Assembly (NCBI GenBank): GCA_011523795.1
Contig: WTFY01000003.1
Location: 248,001-312,000 of the forward strand
Length of the DNA: 64,000 bases
Direction of reading: 5' to 3'
Source of the DNA: Gammaproteobacteria bacterium
GTDB lineage: Bacteria; Pseudomonadota; Gammaproteobacteria; UBA4575
In this document: piece after piece, positions 25,498 to 35,075 of the stretch
How the letters are laid out: every line of letters starts with the position of its first letter
How positions within the stretch are numbered: position 1 is the first letter of the stretch
Made by a program: the position numbers and the translations under genes
Notes under the pieces: generated by a model
Database searches by the model: none
What the model was told of the DNA's origin: nothing
Seen by the model: the letters and a program-made list of their open reading frames with translations, nothing else

Positions 25498-26355
25498 ATG
25501 GTTCAAAATAATAATTCATTATCATTTAGCATCATTCTGGCCCTGTGTGTGTTGTTCACAGGCTGTATGAGTGGAGGGTCCAGCCGAATCCCGGTTCCGC
25601 CTCCTGAATATTACGCAATACAGAATTACGAACGCATCGCAAGCAATGCCAACGCGCTGCATTCCACCGATCGCATCAATTGGGTGCCTGGCCGAACAGA
25701 GCCTGAACGCGTTTCCGTCGAATGCAAGACCAGGTATTGCAAGGTTGGCTACTCGTTGTTCATTTACGCGGACAGGGTGGTCGAGGTCTTTGCCGATGAC
25801 CTCACGCTGACCGGTGAGGTAAATGGAGTCAGTACCGTTCTTGAGGACTGGAGTTCCGAGAGCGGCTTCGCCGACACGCATACCTATGGTGGGTGGATGC
25901 AGTACAGTTTCTATGCCTCGACCGTCGTGCGCTTGCTGGCAGACTTCGATCCCGCCCAGGGTGTGCAACAGGTGTTTGCAACCGTGACCGGGGAATCCAC
26001 GTTTACCAATCCCACGACGGAAGCGATCTGGACCGGCGGCGTTTCGGCCCGCGACGATACGGCTGGAGAACAGCGCGACTCGTACGTCAGGGGAGAGTCG
26101 AGCATCACCGTGAGCATCGGCAACGAGGTCCTGGCAGACGTATACCTGAGCGCACTCGAGAACGCTACCACCGGGCGGGCCTATACCGATATTGCTTTTG
26201 AGGACTTAGCCGTGAGCGATGGACAGTTCAGCCGCTACCATGCGGACAATCACCGTGTATCGGGCACGTTCTACGGTCCGGAGCACGAGGAAGTGGGAGG
26301 TGTATTCGAGCACCCGCAAGGGCTGCTGGGCTCGTTTGGCGCGAATCGGAACTAG
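25498..26355 (+). CDS. TbpB-like surface lipoprotein
   Basis: This 285-residue protein has a lipoprotein signal ending in LFTGC (Cys near residue 23) and a Gly/Ser then Pro-rich linker. The mature part is mainly beta. The end, VSGTFYGPEHEEVGGVFEHP...GSFGANR, is the closing segment of the TbpB/Slam-type beta-barrel domain seen in transferrin-binding and related host- or metal-binding lipoproteins. In most bacteria outside pathogens the ligand is unknown. ATG 25498 is chosen because the longer frame (from 25423) would bury the signal peptide. It is upstream of a TadD-like gene on the same strand. Confidence 0.7.
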   Translation: MVQNNNSLSFSIILALCVLFTGCMSGGSSRIPVPPPEYYAIQNYERIASNANALHSTDRINWVPGRTEPERVSVECKTRYCKVGYSLFIYADRVVEVFADDLTLTGEVNGVSTVLEDWSSESGFADTHTYGGWMQYSFYASTVVRLLADFDPAQGVQQVFATVTGESTFTNPTTEAIWTGGVSARDDTAGEQRDSYVRGESSITVSIGNEVLADVYLSALENATTGRAYTDIAFEDLAVSDGQFSRYHADNHRVSGTFYGPEHEEVGGVFEHPQGLLGSFGANRN

Positions 26356-26595
26356 ATGTACCCACGGACTTATCCGGAGTTCAGCATATCTTCACACCGG
26401 GATGGACTGCGCTTGACCCTGAATGTCATCAAACAGGAGCTGTCCTATCGAAGCAGTGACATCATTGCACCGTTCTGGAGAAGACGAGCTAACAAACAGA
26501 ATGACAGGCATGGTGCACAAAGCGGATATATCAGCTGGTCGACGGATTGTGCATATACTGCTTGCGTCAATGCTCATGCATTTAAGGGGAAGTTC

Positions 26596-27474
26596 ATGGC
26601 CCAAGGCGAACGGAACACCAAGGTGAACATTCCCTGGGGTTTCGCCAGTCAACTGAAACGTCTCACCTTCCTGTTTGCGGGGATAGTCTGTCTGTCCGCC
26701 TGTGTGCCGACCCCTCATACCGACGCCGTCTTGGATGATGACCGTGAGATGTTGCTGCGTCTCGGCGATGTGGCACGGGATTCGGGCGAATTTGCGGCAG
26801 CTGTCCCTTTCTATCGCCAGGCCCACTTACTCGACACGCTGGATCCCGCACCCTTGCTTCGCCTGGCTGAAGCACTCGATGACCTGGGGAAGTACCGCGA
26901 GGCTGGAAATGCCTGGAAACGCGTGTTGACAATCGACCCGAACAACTTCGAGGCACTCGTCGGGTACGGTGAAACGCTAATCGTCCTTGGCCAGCCCTTA
27001 CTGGCTCTGGAACAGTTTCGCCTGGCCCGTGAACACGGCCGTGATGCAGATTTATTCAACGGAATCGGTGTGGCACACGACATCCTGGGCGATGCGGGAG
27101 CTGCACAGACTGCGTATCGCGAGGGCCTCAGCCTCGACCGCAACCTCAAGCTGCTCAACAATCTGGGGTTGTCTCTCGCCCTGTCGGGTGCACATGAAGA
27201 GGCGGTCACTATTCTTGTGCAAGCCAATGCTCTCCCGGGTACGGACCTGCACCATCGCGCAAACCTGGCCTTGGCTCACGTTCTGGACGGGAGCTCAAAG
27301 CGTGCGACGGCCGTGCTGGTCATGGAAGCCGACGAGCAGATGGTCGAACGCATGCTGGAGTACTTTGCGGTGGTGGCAGGACTGTCGGATCACAAGTCCA
27401 GGGTAGCCGCCATGGGAGTCATTGGAATGGTTCTCAATGCCGGTACCATCGGGGACTCACAGGTTGCTCCCTAG
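26596..27474 (+). CDS. tadD: TadD-like TPR lipoprotein
   Basis: This 292-residue lipoprotein (lipobox LSAC, Cys about 37) carries repeated TPR helices between about residues 55 and 240, such as AAVPFYRQAHLLDTLDPAPLLRLAEAL and YREAGNAWKRVLTIDPNNFEAL. TadD is the TPR lipoprotein of Tad/Flp pilus machines, and the Tad genes 2 kb downstream lack one, so this is the best candidate. It is on the opposite strand to them and away from the operon, with two nuclease genes between. ATG 26596 follows AAGGGGA. The TPR and lipoprotein calls are firm; the TadD role is inferred. Confidence 0.7.
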   Translation: MAQGERNTKVNIPWGFASQLKRLTFLFAGIVCLSACVPTPHTDAVLDDDREMLLRLGDVARDSGEFAAAVPFYRQAHLLDTLDPAPLLRLAEALDDLGKYREAGNAWKRVLTIDPNNFEALVGYGETLIVLGQPLLALEQFRLAREHGRDADLFNGIGVAHDILGDAGAAQTAYREGLSLDRNLKLLNNLGLSLALSGAHEEAVTILVQANALPGTDLHHRANLALAHVLDGSSKRATAVLVMEADEQMVERMLEYFAVVAGLSDHKSRVAAMGVIGMVLNAGTIGDSQVAP

Positions 27475-27623
27475 CCTGCCTCAAACACAAGGTGGAATGT
27501 AATTCTGAAAACAACAATGATTTGGAAGTCTGGTGATGTGGCCTCTTGGCCTTCGGCGGCTCCGAGACCTGAATCTTCAGCAAATCTCTGCATGGTCTGC
27601 GGTTAACATCGAAAGGAGACAGT

Positions 27624-28328
27624 ATGAAATTGAAAAGAAACCCCGGCGAGTGGCTTCAAGAAAAGCGTCTAGATCTGATACCTGATGTCGTACTGCCTGC
27701 GATGATAGGGGTCGGGTGGCTTTGCGGGGCGGGTTTGACGCTTTTGGTGGTATTCGGAACCCGCCTTTTTTCAGGGTCAATCCCCTTGCACACACTGTTG
27801 CCTAGTGTATTGCCTGGTCTATTGGCATTGATATTCGCATGGTACAAGTATAAGAGTGGCTGGCGGTTGCAGGACATGAAGAAGGGAGAACTTGCCGAGC
27901 AAATCATTGGGCAAAAGATCGAGTATGCACTGACCCGGGACGCGTGCGCGGTGGCACATAATGTGAAGGAGGTCGCACGGTACGGCGATATTGACCACCT
28001 GGTAGCCACACCGCACGGGCTATGGGTAATCGAAACGAAGTATCAGCGCACCCAAAAAAAAGTATTCAGTAAGGCCTTGGGGATTATCGCAGACAACGTA
28101 AAAGCCGTGCGGGAGCAGGCACCGCCCGGCACGCAGGTCACGGGGTGCCTTGTCTTTGCAGTCGAACTGAATAAGCCACCGACACCGACCCGTGAGGTTA
28201 AGGGGGAGATGATCAGAATCTTTGGCAAATGGGGAGACCTTCAACGCGAACTGCGCAACGAAGCGCGTGAAACGAAAGATTCGTGGAATCTTGCGAGTTG
28301 GGTGTGGAAGCTTGGCAAATTAGATTGA
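27624..28328 (+). CDS. Membrane-anchored NERD (nuclease-related) domain protein
   Basis: This 234-residue protein has two predicted membrane helices (about 22-46 and 52-72), then a NERD domain. GDIDHLVATPHGLWVIETKYQ holds the G-x-x-D-x-hydrophobic and E-x-K residues of the PD-(D/E)xK-like core, so the site looks complete. NERD proteins are predicted nucleases; their targets are mostly unknown. The start is preceded by AAAGGAGA. A secreted thermonuclease faces it just downstream, which may be chance or a shared DNA-related role. Confidence 0.8.
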   Translation: MKLKRNPGEWLQEKRLDLIPDVVLPAMIGVGWLCGAGLTLLVVFGTRLFSGSIPLHTLLPSVLPGLLALIFAWYKYKSGWRLQDMKKGELAEQIIGQKIEYALTRDACAVAHNVKEVARYGDIDHLVATPHGLWVIETKYQRTQKKVFSKALGIIADNVKAVREQAPPGTQVTGCLVFAVELNKPPTPTREVKGEMIRIFGKWGDLQRELRNEARETKDSWNLASWVWKLGKLD

Positions 28329-28366
28329 AGGCTGCCGATCAACCCGAAAGGCCAGCATAGGTTTGG

Positions 28367-29314
28367 CTACTGACGCGAGCGTCGCCACCCTGCTGCCCTT
28401 GCCTCGGACTCAGAGCAGAACCACTGCTCACCCTGCGAGGTGTTGATACGGGTCTGGTCATAGAACCGTCCACCCGGCACATGATAGATGCGCTTCCTAC
28501 CCTTGCTGATATTGCCTTTGATCTTGCATCGCCCGCTACCTCGTTTCATGGTCGTTTCCGTGCCGTTGAGCCGCTTGCCTCTACGCCAGTCCCAAGGGGG
28601 AACCACATCGCCTCTCCATACCCCGCGTTTGGCCGCCTTAGCCGCCATTTCTTCCGCAAGGTAACGCCTGGAATACTGACGGTAGGCGAATGCCCAACCC
28701 TCAGCAACCATCCATGCGTTAACGTCTTGGTCCCCGACGCGGCACACGGCAACCACGCGTCCGTAGCGGTCCCGGTCGTGCTCCTTGCAGGCTACAGGAT
28801 GCGAGCCGATGCGGCGGGCAAGTGCACGGGTGGCCTCACGACCGCACGACCAAACCCGGCCTCCCGAGCGGCAACGCTGCGCACTCTCCGGGGCGTCGAT
28901 ACCATGTAGACGTATACGTGACCCGCGAACTTCCAGCGTATCACCGTCGATAATCCGTGCGAGCCCCATAAGCGTTGCATCCGCGACTCGAATTGTATGA
29001 TCCACCGGAAAGTCTGCTTTCGCTTGTCCATCGAGTACATCCCGGACCGTTCCTGTACCTTCGACAAGCAAGTCCATCATGCGCTCCATGTTCAGTCTAA
29101 TGGCGTCATTGATAACACCGTGGGATCCCCGAACCATATGCTTTGCCTCGTCCCAGGCCGAAGGTGCAATTGTGACAGCTCCGAGTGCCACGACAGCGAC
29201 CGCAACCAGTGTCCTGGTCATGCGCCTCACCGTGAGCCTTCTCAGCCAGCGCGTACGTCGTATTCTTGAGAACTTCACGGCGTAGATAACCTTTTGGTAA
29301 CTCCTAGACTTCAC
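28367..29314 (-). CDS. Exported thermonuclease (SNase) with a C-terminal sunset-type domain
   Basis: This 315-residue protein has a basic N-terminus and one hydrophobic anchor or signal (VAVAVVALGAVTIAP, about 38-52). The SNase-like domain (about 115-240) has IIDGDTLEVRGSRIRLHGIDAPE, GREATRAL and DRYGRVVAVC, with the Asp, Arg and Glu-type catalytic positions. The tail CKIKGNISKGRKRIYHVPGG...WFCSESEARAAGWRRS is the small domain often found after SNase in proteobacteria. The N-terminal 37 residues are very Arg-rich, and a later start (for example Met32) is possible. Role: degradation of extracellular nucleic acid, inferred. Confidence 0.85.
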   Translation of the reverse strand: MKSRSYQKVIYAVKFSRIRRTRWLRRLTVRRMTRTLVAVAVVALGAVTIAPSAWDEAKHMVRGSHGVINDAIRLNMERMMDLLVEGTGTVRDVLDGQAKADFPVDHTIRVADATLMGLARIIDGDTLEVRGSRIRLHGIDAPESAQRCRSGGRVWSCGREATRALARRIGSHPVACKEHDRDRYGRVVAVCRVGDQDVNAWMVAEGWAFAYRQYSRRYLAEEMAAKAAKRGVWRGDVVPPWDWRRGKRLNGTETTMKRGSGRCKIKGNISKGRKRIYHVPGGRFYDQTRINTSQGEQWFCSESEARAAGWRRSRQ

Positions 29315-29529
29315 TAGTCAGTTCGCAATTTCCATTTAATTGCTGGCACTATCCGCCTGATCGACCCCTCATCTACTCGTTTGATTACGGTGAATGAGCG
29401 TGACAGAATGTCGGACCTGGAAGGTAAAGGTGCAAGAACGTTATCATAAGGGTAAGTGAGCTTGGGAGCGACCCCGATGTCCTCTGTAACCTCTGAACAT
29501 GCGGTCCTTGCATCTTAGGCTGTACGGAG

Positions 29530-30498
29530 TCACTTCATTTCCCTGAAGACATCGATAATACCCAGCGCGGCCGGTCCGACGATCACTACAAAAAGTGCAG
29601 GCAGGATGAATACAAGCATGGGTATGGTGAGCACAGCGGGAAGCCGTGCGGCCTTTTCCTCGGCCTTCGTCATCCGTTTAGCGCGCATATCCTCAGACAT
29701 CACGCGCAGGGCTTCCGACAGTGGTGTGCCATGACGCTCGGTCTGGATGAGCATGTTTACAAAACTTCGCATATCGGAAATCTGTACACGGCGTGCCAGA
29801 TTTTGCAACGCCAATCGTCTGTCAGGAACAAATCTTAACTCGATCAATGTCTGGCTGATTTCGTCTGAGAACTCTGGCAAGGTTTGATCTGTCTCGTTCG
29901 CGACATAATCGAGTGCAGCCTCGAAACTGAGCCCTGCTTCCGCACAGACCAACAGGAGGTCAAGTCCATCGGGCATGGCTTCTGTGATCTTATCCTGGCG
30001 TCGCTCAATGGCCTTTGAAGTAATCAGGTTGGGCACGTACATGCCGGTCAACACAGCCCCCAGTGTGGCCGCAAGCTTCGCGATGTTGGAAATGTCAAAT
30101 ACGGGGAAGATGTACAGAAACAGGATCGCACCGATAATGGAGGCCAGCAGCATCACGAACCTCAGGAATACATAGATAACCAGAGCGTTCTTCCCGCGCC
30201 ATCCTGCCTGAACCAGCTTCTCACGGAACTGGTTGGCGCGCTTGTCTTTCATCAGATCCAGGCGCTCGACCGCACGTTCCACAAATCTGAATACCCGGGC
30301 GCGCGCCACATGAAATTCTTTCTGGTTTTGTGCACGATACAACTCGTCGCGCATTTCAGTTAGTGCACGAATTCGAGACTTTGGCAAGCGCGGTGCAAGC
30401 AACCAGCCCCACACTGCCAGAACTGCGGCCACGGCAACTAGAGCTGTAAGCCAGGCAAGCACTTGGTCGGATGAAGCCGAAAGCAGTGCGTCAGTCAT
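29530..30498 (-). CDS. tadC: Tad pilus inner-membrane protein TadC
   Basis: This 322-residue T2SF-type membrane protein has helices near both ends and the PDGLDLLLVCAEAGLSFEAALDYVA segment that marks the cytoplasmic T2SSF core. It works with TadB as the platform of the Flp pilus. It is the last gene of this operon, and its start touches the tadB stop. Confidence 0.93.
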   Translation of the reverse strand: MTDALLSASSDQVLAWLTALVAVAAVLAVWGWLLAPRLPKSRIRALTEMRDELYRAQNQKEFHVARARVFRFVERAVERLDLMKDKRANQFREKLVQAGWRGKNALVIYVFLRFVMLLASIIGAILFLYIFPVFDISNIAKLAATLGAVLTGMYVPNLITSKAIERRQDKITEAMPDGLDLLLVCAEAGLSFEAALDYVANETDQTLPEFSDEISQTLIELRFVPDRRLALQNLARRVQISDMRSFVNMLIQTERHGTPLSEALRVMSEDMRAKRMTKAEEKAARLPAVLTIPMLVFILPALFVVIVGPAALGIIDVFREMK

Positions 30499-31481
30499 TA
30501 AATCTTGAACTTGATCATCCTGACCATGATCAACACACCGATGAACTGACTGAGTAACGCCAAGCCGACCAGCAGGTGACCTCGTGGGTCATCAAACAGG
30601 GTCATCACATAACTGGCCTCTATAACGAAGAGGATTGCAAACATGATGAAGGGGAGACTGCCGAGAATCCACGCGCTAGCCTTGGGTTCCGACACAACAG
30701 CTTTGATTCGTTGTCTCATCTGCTGTCGCTTGCGCAGCATATCGGCAAGGTTTCCCAGTGTTTCAGCCAGATTGCCGCCCGTGGTCTGCTGAATAGTGAC
30801 CGCCGTGGCGAAGAACCTGAACTCCGGGGTGTCGATGCGCAAGAGTGCAGCCCTGAGGGCATCATCAAGTGTATTGCCGAGCCGCACCGAGTCAACGATG
30901 CCCTGGAACTCGGGGCCGATGGGCTTCGGCATTTCGCGAGCCATATATGCGGCTGACTCAATCAGTGGCTGGCCTGTTCGCAGGCCGCGGATGATCAGTT
31001 CGATACCTTCGGGAAACTGGTCCGTGAATGCATGCTGTCTACGCCTGCATAGATGGCCAACAAAGAGATGGGGCAACGCAAATCCAGCCACGCATGCCCC
31101 AAGGACGGACACAGGAACCGAGTAACTGAGCACGACGGCCATCAGTGCTGCAGCCAAAAGTCCAATCACGAGAGATCCAAGCACGTATTGGCCTACCGTG
31201 ATCGACCGGCCACTCTGCGACAATCGCATGCGCAGCCTGTCCTGATTCGGCAATATCTTCCTGAGCAAAGGGCCAACTGTCAATGTGTCGCGCCTGATGG
31301 ACGGTATTTCGGTGCCATCGGCACGCGATTGCCAACGTTGACTCAACGCTGTTATGCGCTTGCGAATCCTGAGGCGGCGCATTGCCACCAGCAAGACGAG
31401 AACATATACAAGCGCCAGAACACCAGCCACGAGTATCGCAGCGATGTTCGGGTCAATCGTATCGAGTACCATCCCGTTCAT
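30498..31481 (-). CDS. tadB: Tad pilus inner-membrane protein TadB
   Basis: This 327-residue T2SF protein has an N-terminal helix (AAILVAGVLALVYVLVLLVA), the QFPEGIELIIRGLRTGQPLIES and QQTTGGNLAETLGNLADMLRKR motifs, and two C-terminal helices. It overlaps the ATPase gene by 4 bp and precedes tadC, the standard order. Confidence 0.94.
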   Translation of the reverse strand: MNGMVLDTIDPNIAAILVAGVLALVYVLVLLVAMRRLRIRKRITALSQRWQSRADGTEIPSIRRDTLTVGPLLRKILPNQDRLRMRLSQSGRSITVGQYVLGSLVIGLLAAALMAVVLSYSVPVSVLGACVAGFALPHLFVGHLCRRRQHAFTDQFPEGIELIIRGLRTGQPLIESAAYMAREMPKPIGPEFQGIVDSVRLGNTLDDALRAALLRIDTPEFRFFATAVTIQQTTGGNLAETLGNLADMLRKRQQMRQRIKAVVSEPKASAWILGSLPFIMFAILFVIEASYVMTLFDDPRGHLLVGLALLSQFIGVLIMVRMIKFKI

Positions 31482-33160
31482 TCGCGCAGCGCCTCTGTCA
31501 ATACTCGGTCGAGTCCGAAAAACTCCGCCTTCGGCATCATGTGCGGGCGCACATCGGAATACTCGTATTTGCCACGGATACTGCCCGATGAATCGTCACC
31601 TTCATACTTGAAGGTGAACAGGTTCTGCGTAATGACAATGTCACCTTCCATGCCCACAACCTCGACAATGTCAGTGACCCGCCGTACACCATCGCGCATC
31701 CTGCGAACCTGAATGATCATATCGATGGCCTCAGAGATCTGGGTCCGCACGGCCTTTGCAGGCAGGTTGAAGCGAGCCATGCTCACCATGTTTTCAAGTC
31801 GGGTAAGCGCCTCACGCGGCCGATTGGCATGGATCGTACTCATCGAGCCCTCATGACCGGTATTCATCGCCTGGAGCATGTCCACCGCTTCTGCCTCGCG
31901 AACCTCACCAATAATGATCCGATCCGGGCGCATTCGCAGGGCATTCTTCACCAGATCACGCATGGTGACCATGCCTTCACCTTCAAGGCTGGGTGGACGG
32001 GTCTCAAGGCGCACGACATGTGGCTGGAGCAAGTCCAGTTCGGCTGCATCCTCGATGGTCACCACCCGCTCATCGTGACCGATCATCTGGGAGAGTGCAT
32101 TAAGCAGGGTCGTCTTTCCCGATCCTGTCCCGCCCGAGATCAGGATGTTGAGGCGTGCCCGTGCAGCGACTTGTAGAAGCGTCACCATCGCAGCACTTAT
32201 ACCGTTCGACCGTTCAATCTCCTTGAGCGTGATTTTCTGCTTCGAAAACTTTCGGATGGAAATCGATGGACCATCGATCGCCAAAGGCGGAATGATAATG
32301 TTGACACGGCTACCATCGGCGAGTCGTGCATCCACCAGCGGATTGGCCTCATCCACACGCCGGCCGACCTGCGAAACAATCCGCGTTGCTACGTTCATGA
32401 CGTGCCCATCATCTCGGAACGCAGTGTCGGTCAGCTCGAGTTTGCCGAACCGTTCAATGTAGACCTGGGCATGGCCGTTGACCAGGATATCGGAGATGTC
32501 ATCGTCTGCGAGAAGCGGCTCAAGAGGCCCCAGCCCCAGCATCTCGTCGAGCAGGAGCTTGAGGAGATCCTGCTGTTCACGCTGGTTAAGCCGAATATCT
32601 TCCTCGTCAAGAATGTCGGTCACTACGCCGGAAATCTGGCCAGCAAGCTCTTCTCGCGAAAGTCCAACCGCCACGCCAAAGTCGATCTGTTCCAGAAGCT
32701 TGGGCAATACCCTGGGATGTGCATCCTCGATGGCCTTTGGGGCCCGGCGTTTGCCGATTACTTGCACTTTAACGGGGGGGCCGGGTTTTTGCCCGTGACT
32801 TGCGACGGGCTGCTCCTGATCGGGAACCGCTTCGAGTCCCAGCCTTGCCGGCATGGCAACACGGTTGACGACGGAGGCAATCAGGTTGCGCCGTTCAATA
32901 GGATTGAGGCTGTTGAATGTCAATCCAAGTGCATTTTCGGCTGCGCGGGACGCCATGGCTGCAACATCTACGCGTGACGCCTTCTCCAAAGTGTCGGCAT
33001 CTTCGCCGTTGACAAGTGCTGTAAATACCGTATCGACCATTCCCTGCAGGCTCGGGTCGACCATGCCCCCGGTCGTTCCTTTCGTATCACCAGCGTGCGA
33101 GCCTGAGAGTGATTCGCTGCCGGACGAGGGCAATGGTTTGGTGGATCGCCGTGTGAACAT
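31478..33160 (-). CDS. tadA: Tad pilus assembly ATPase CpaF/TadA
   Basis: This 560-residue secretion ATPase powers Flp pilus assembly. It has a disordered N-terminus, the helical CpaF N-domain, then Walker [17 protein letters not shown] near residue 345, the Asp box [10 protein letters not shown] and the [15 protein letters not shown] Walker B/His region. The N-terminal extension of about 100 residues is longer than in many TadA proteins. Its start overlaps the cpaE stop. Confidence 0.95.
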   Translation of the reverse strand: MFTRRSTKPLPSSGSESLSGSHAGDTKGTTGGMVDPSLQGMVDTVFTALVNGEDADTLEKASRVDVAAMASRAAENALGLTFNSLNPIERRNLIASVVNRVAMPARLGLEAVPDQEQPVASHGQKPGPPVKVQVIGKRRAPKAIEDAHPRVLPKLLEQIDFGVAVGLSREELAGQISGVVTDILDEEDIRLNQREQQDLLKLLLDEMLGLGPLEPLLADDDISDILVNGHAQVYIERFGKLELTDTAFRDDGHVMNVATRIVSQVGRRVDEANPLVDARLADGSRVNIIIPPLAIDGPSISIRKFSKQKITLKEIERSNGISAAMVTLLQVAARARLNILISGGTGSGKTTLLNALSQMIGHDERVVTIEDAAELDLLQPHVVRLETRPPSLEGEGMVTMRDLVKNALRMRPDRIIIGEVREAEAVDMLQAMNTGHEGSMSTIHANRPREALTRLENMVSMARFNLPAKAVRTQISEAIDMIIQVRRMRDGVRRVTDIVEVVGMEGDIVITQNLFTFKYEGDDSSGSIRGKYEYSDVRPHMMPKAEFFGLDRVLTEALRE

Positions 33161-34365
33161 CAGCGGTCGGACTCCTTGCGAGACCCGAGAAAGAGCGTGA
33201 AGCCGCGTTTCTTCTTCAAATCGGGGGCCAACTCCATCACAACCTTCCGGATTTCTGCCGCAAGCTTGCTGCGGCCAGCGACCTGGGTGATGGGCTTGCC
33301 GACCATCTCAGCGGTGCCTGCCTTTCGGTCTTCAGGCAGGCAGGCGATGACTGGCTTGGGTACTCCCTTTTTGAATTCAGCCAGTGATACCCCCTTTGAA
33401 GCCCCGATGCGGTTGACGATGACACCAATCTCTGCCTTGTCGTTAAGGGTGTTACAGTACGAGGAGATGCGGATCGTATCGCGCATACCTGCAAGTGACA
33501 GTTCCGACACCAAGAATACATGCGATGCTTTGGCGATCACGCCGGCCGTCATCTGATACAGCACTCGTGGCACATCGATCCAGACCCAGGGGAACATTCG
33601 GCTCAACTCGGCAATCAGCCGTTCAACACCGTCTTCGCCGAAATCAAGGCCTTGATCCAGATTTTCTTCCGCTGCCAGCACCGATAAGCGCTTCGTCTTG
33701 GGAGACAGTGCCTTTTGCAGAAACAACTGGTCGATACGGTCCGGGTCGCGAAGCGTCTCGATCATGCCGCCTGCAGGCACGAGGTTGAGGGACAGTGCCG
33801 TTGAACCGAATTGCAGGTCGAGGTCTACCAAGACCGTATTCTGTTCACGTTCCTCGGCAAGTATCCAGGCCGCAGTGGTCGCAACGGTCGTTGCACCGAC
33901 TCCACCACGGGCGCCCATGGTGATGACGATCTTGCCCATAGCAGTTTCAGCAACCGCTGGTCGTTCGTGGCGCACCGCCGCAAGGAGTGAAGCCTCAAGT
34001 TCGTCGACATCGACCGGCTTCACCAGATAGTCTGCCGCACCCGCGGCAACCAGGTGCTTATAGAGAATGAGATCATTGGCGGTCCCCAGCACGATGATCC
34101 GTATCATGGTGTTGCCTGCATCCGCCACGGCCTGAAGATCTTCAAGCATTCGCTCGCTCGTGCCCAAGTCAATCACCACGACATCCAGTTCCTGTATATC
34201 TTTCATATAGGCCACCGCAACATCGGGTCCGCCTTCAATCATGATTGCACCTGGCCAGTGACGGTTGGCTGCCTTCTCGATCGTTGCCATCGTGGTGGAA
34301 TCGGTTGCGAAGGCCACCAAGGTTGCATTACTTTCGGACCTTGCCTGGAGGTTCACAGCCATCAC
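33160..34365 (-). CDS. tadZ: Tad localisation protein CpaE/TadZ
   Basis: This 401-residue protein has a receiver-like N-domain (about 10-130) and a MinD/ParA-type ATPase domain. The P-loop is MGARGGVGATTVATT, without the usual Lys, as is typical for TadZ/CpaE. TadZ places the pilus machine at the pole. It lies between cpaD and the ATPase gene with near-zero spacing. Confidence 0.92.
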   Translation of the reverse strand: MMAVNLQARSESNATLVAFATDSTTMATIEKAANRHWPGAIMIEGGPDVAVAYMKDIQELDVVVIDLGTSERMLEDLQAVADAGNTMIRIIVLGTANDLILYKHLVAAGAADYLVKPVDVDELEASLLAAVRHERPAVAETAMGKIVITMGARGGVGATTVATTAAWILAEEREQNTVLVDLDLQFGSTALSLNLVPAGGMIETLRDPDRIDQLFLQKALSPKTKRLSVLAAEENLDQGLDFGEDGVERLIAELSRMFPWVWIDVPRVLYQMTAGVIAKASHVFLVSELSLAGMRDTIRISSYCNTLNDKAEIGVIVNRIGASKGVSLAEFKKGVPKPVIACLPEDRKAGTAEMVGKPITQVAGRSKLAAEIRKVVMELAPDLKKKRGFTLFLGSRKESDR

Positions 34366-34367
34366 AG

Positions 34368-35066
34368 TTACTCGTTCGCACTTGATTTACTGGATGGAGC
34401 AACCAGGTCCTTGACCTTGTCCTCCCAGTATCGGCGTACCGCCGCCGAAAGAACCTGTGCGTCTCCCGGGGCAAGGCTACGTCCCTGCTGTAAGTCCGTT
34501 GGATCCACTACCATCCGGCTGAGGTTAACGGCTGTCGCACAGCCAAAGTTGCTGTCAGGCACGTTGTCTGGATCTGACTCTAGCAGTCGAGTTCGGTCAG
34601 GACAGTCTGGAATCTTGACTAGATAATGGCCGACCAAGACGCGCACACCATGAGGAAGCGGCTCGTCCCCCGAGTGCGCATGCACCACCGCTCCAGGCAA
34701 ACGTTGTTTCAGTTGCAGGGTGATGGCATCGATGCGTTCCTGAGTCAACCGGTTCAGTTCACCTTTACCGCCAAAATCGACCAAAATGTGATGATCAGGC
34801 TTCGGCGCGACTTCGTACAGGAAATCATCCAGGCGACGGCGCTCGTCCTCGGATAGTATGGCTGAGGCAGGTTTGAACTGCACGAGATGAACCTGCCAGT
34901 TCCAGTGCAGTTGAATGACCTTGGGTGAGTGTTCAGGGTTGTGCAAATGGTACGGTTGCGTGCAACCCCCCGCCAGCAGGAACGTGCAGGTTAACAGCAC
35001 CCCTCTCCACCAGATTTGGCGGGCGCATCCACAATCCTTTGCTGTCAGTCCTCGTTGCAACATCAT
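34368..35066 (-). CDS. cpaD: CpaD-family pilus lipoprotein
   Basis: This 232-residue outer-membrane lipoprotein has a lipobox (LAGGC, Cys about 35) after a short basic start. The CpaD signature DSNFGCATAVNLSRMVVDPTDL is near residue 165. It helps place or stabilise the secretin. AGGAG precedes ATG 35066, and the gene sits between the secretin and cpaE as expected. Confidence 0.9.
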   Translation of the reverse strand: MMLQRGLTAKDCGCARQIWWRGVLLTCTFLLAGGCTQPYHLHNPEHSPKVIQLHWNWQVHLVQFKPASAILSEDERRRLDDFLYEVAPKPDHHILVDFGGKGELNRLTQERIDAITLQLKQRLPGAVVHAHSGDEPLPHGVRVLVGHYLVKIPDCPDRTRLLESDPDNVPDSNFGCATAVNLSRMVVDPTDLQQGRSLAPGDAQVLSAAVRRYWEDKVKDLVAPSSKSSANE

Positions 35067-35075
35067 GAACTCCTG

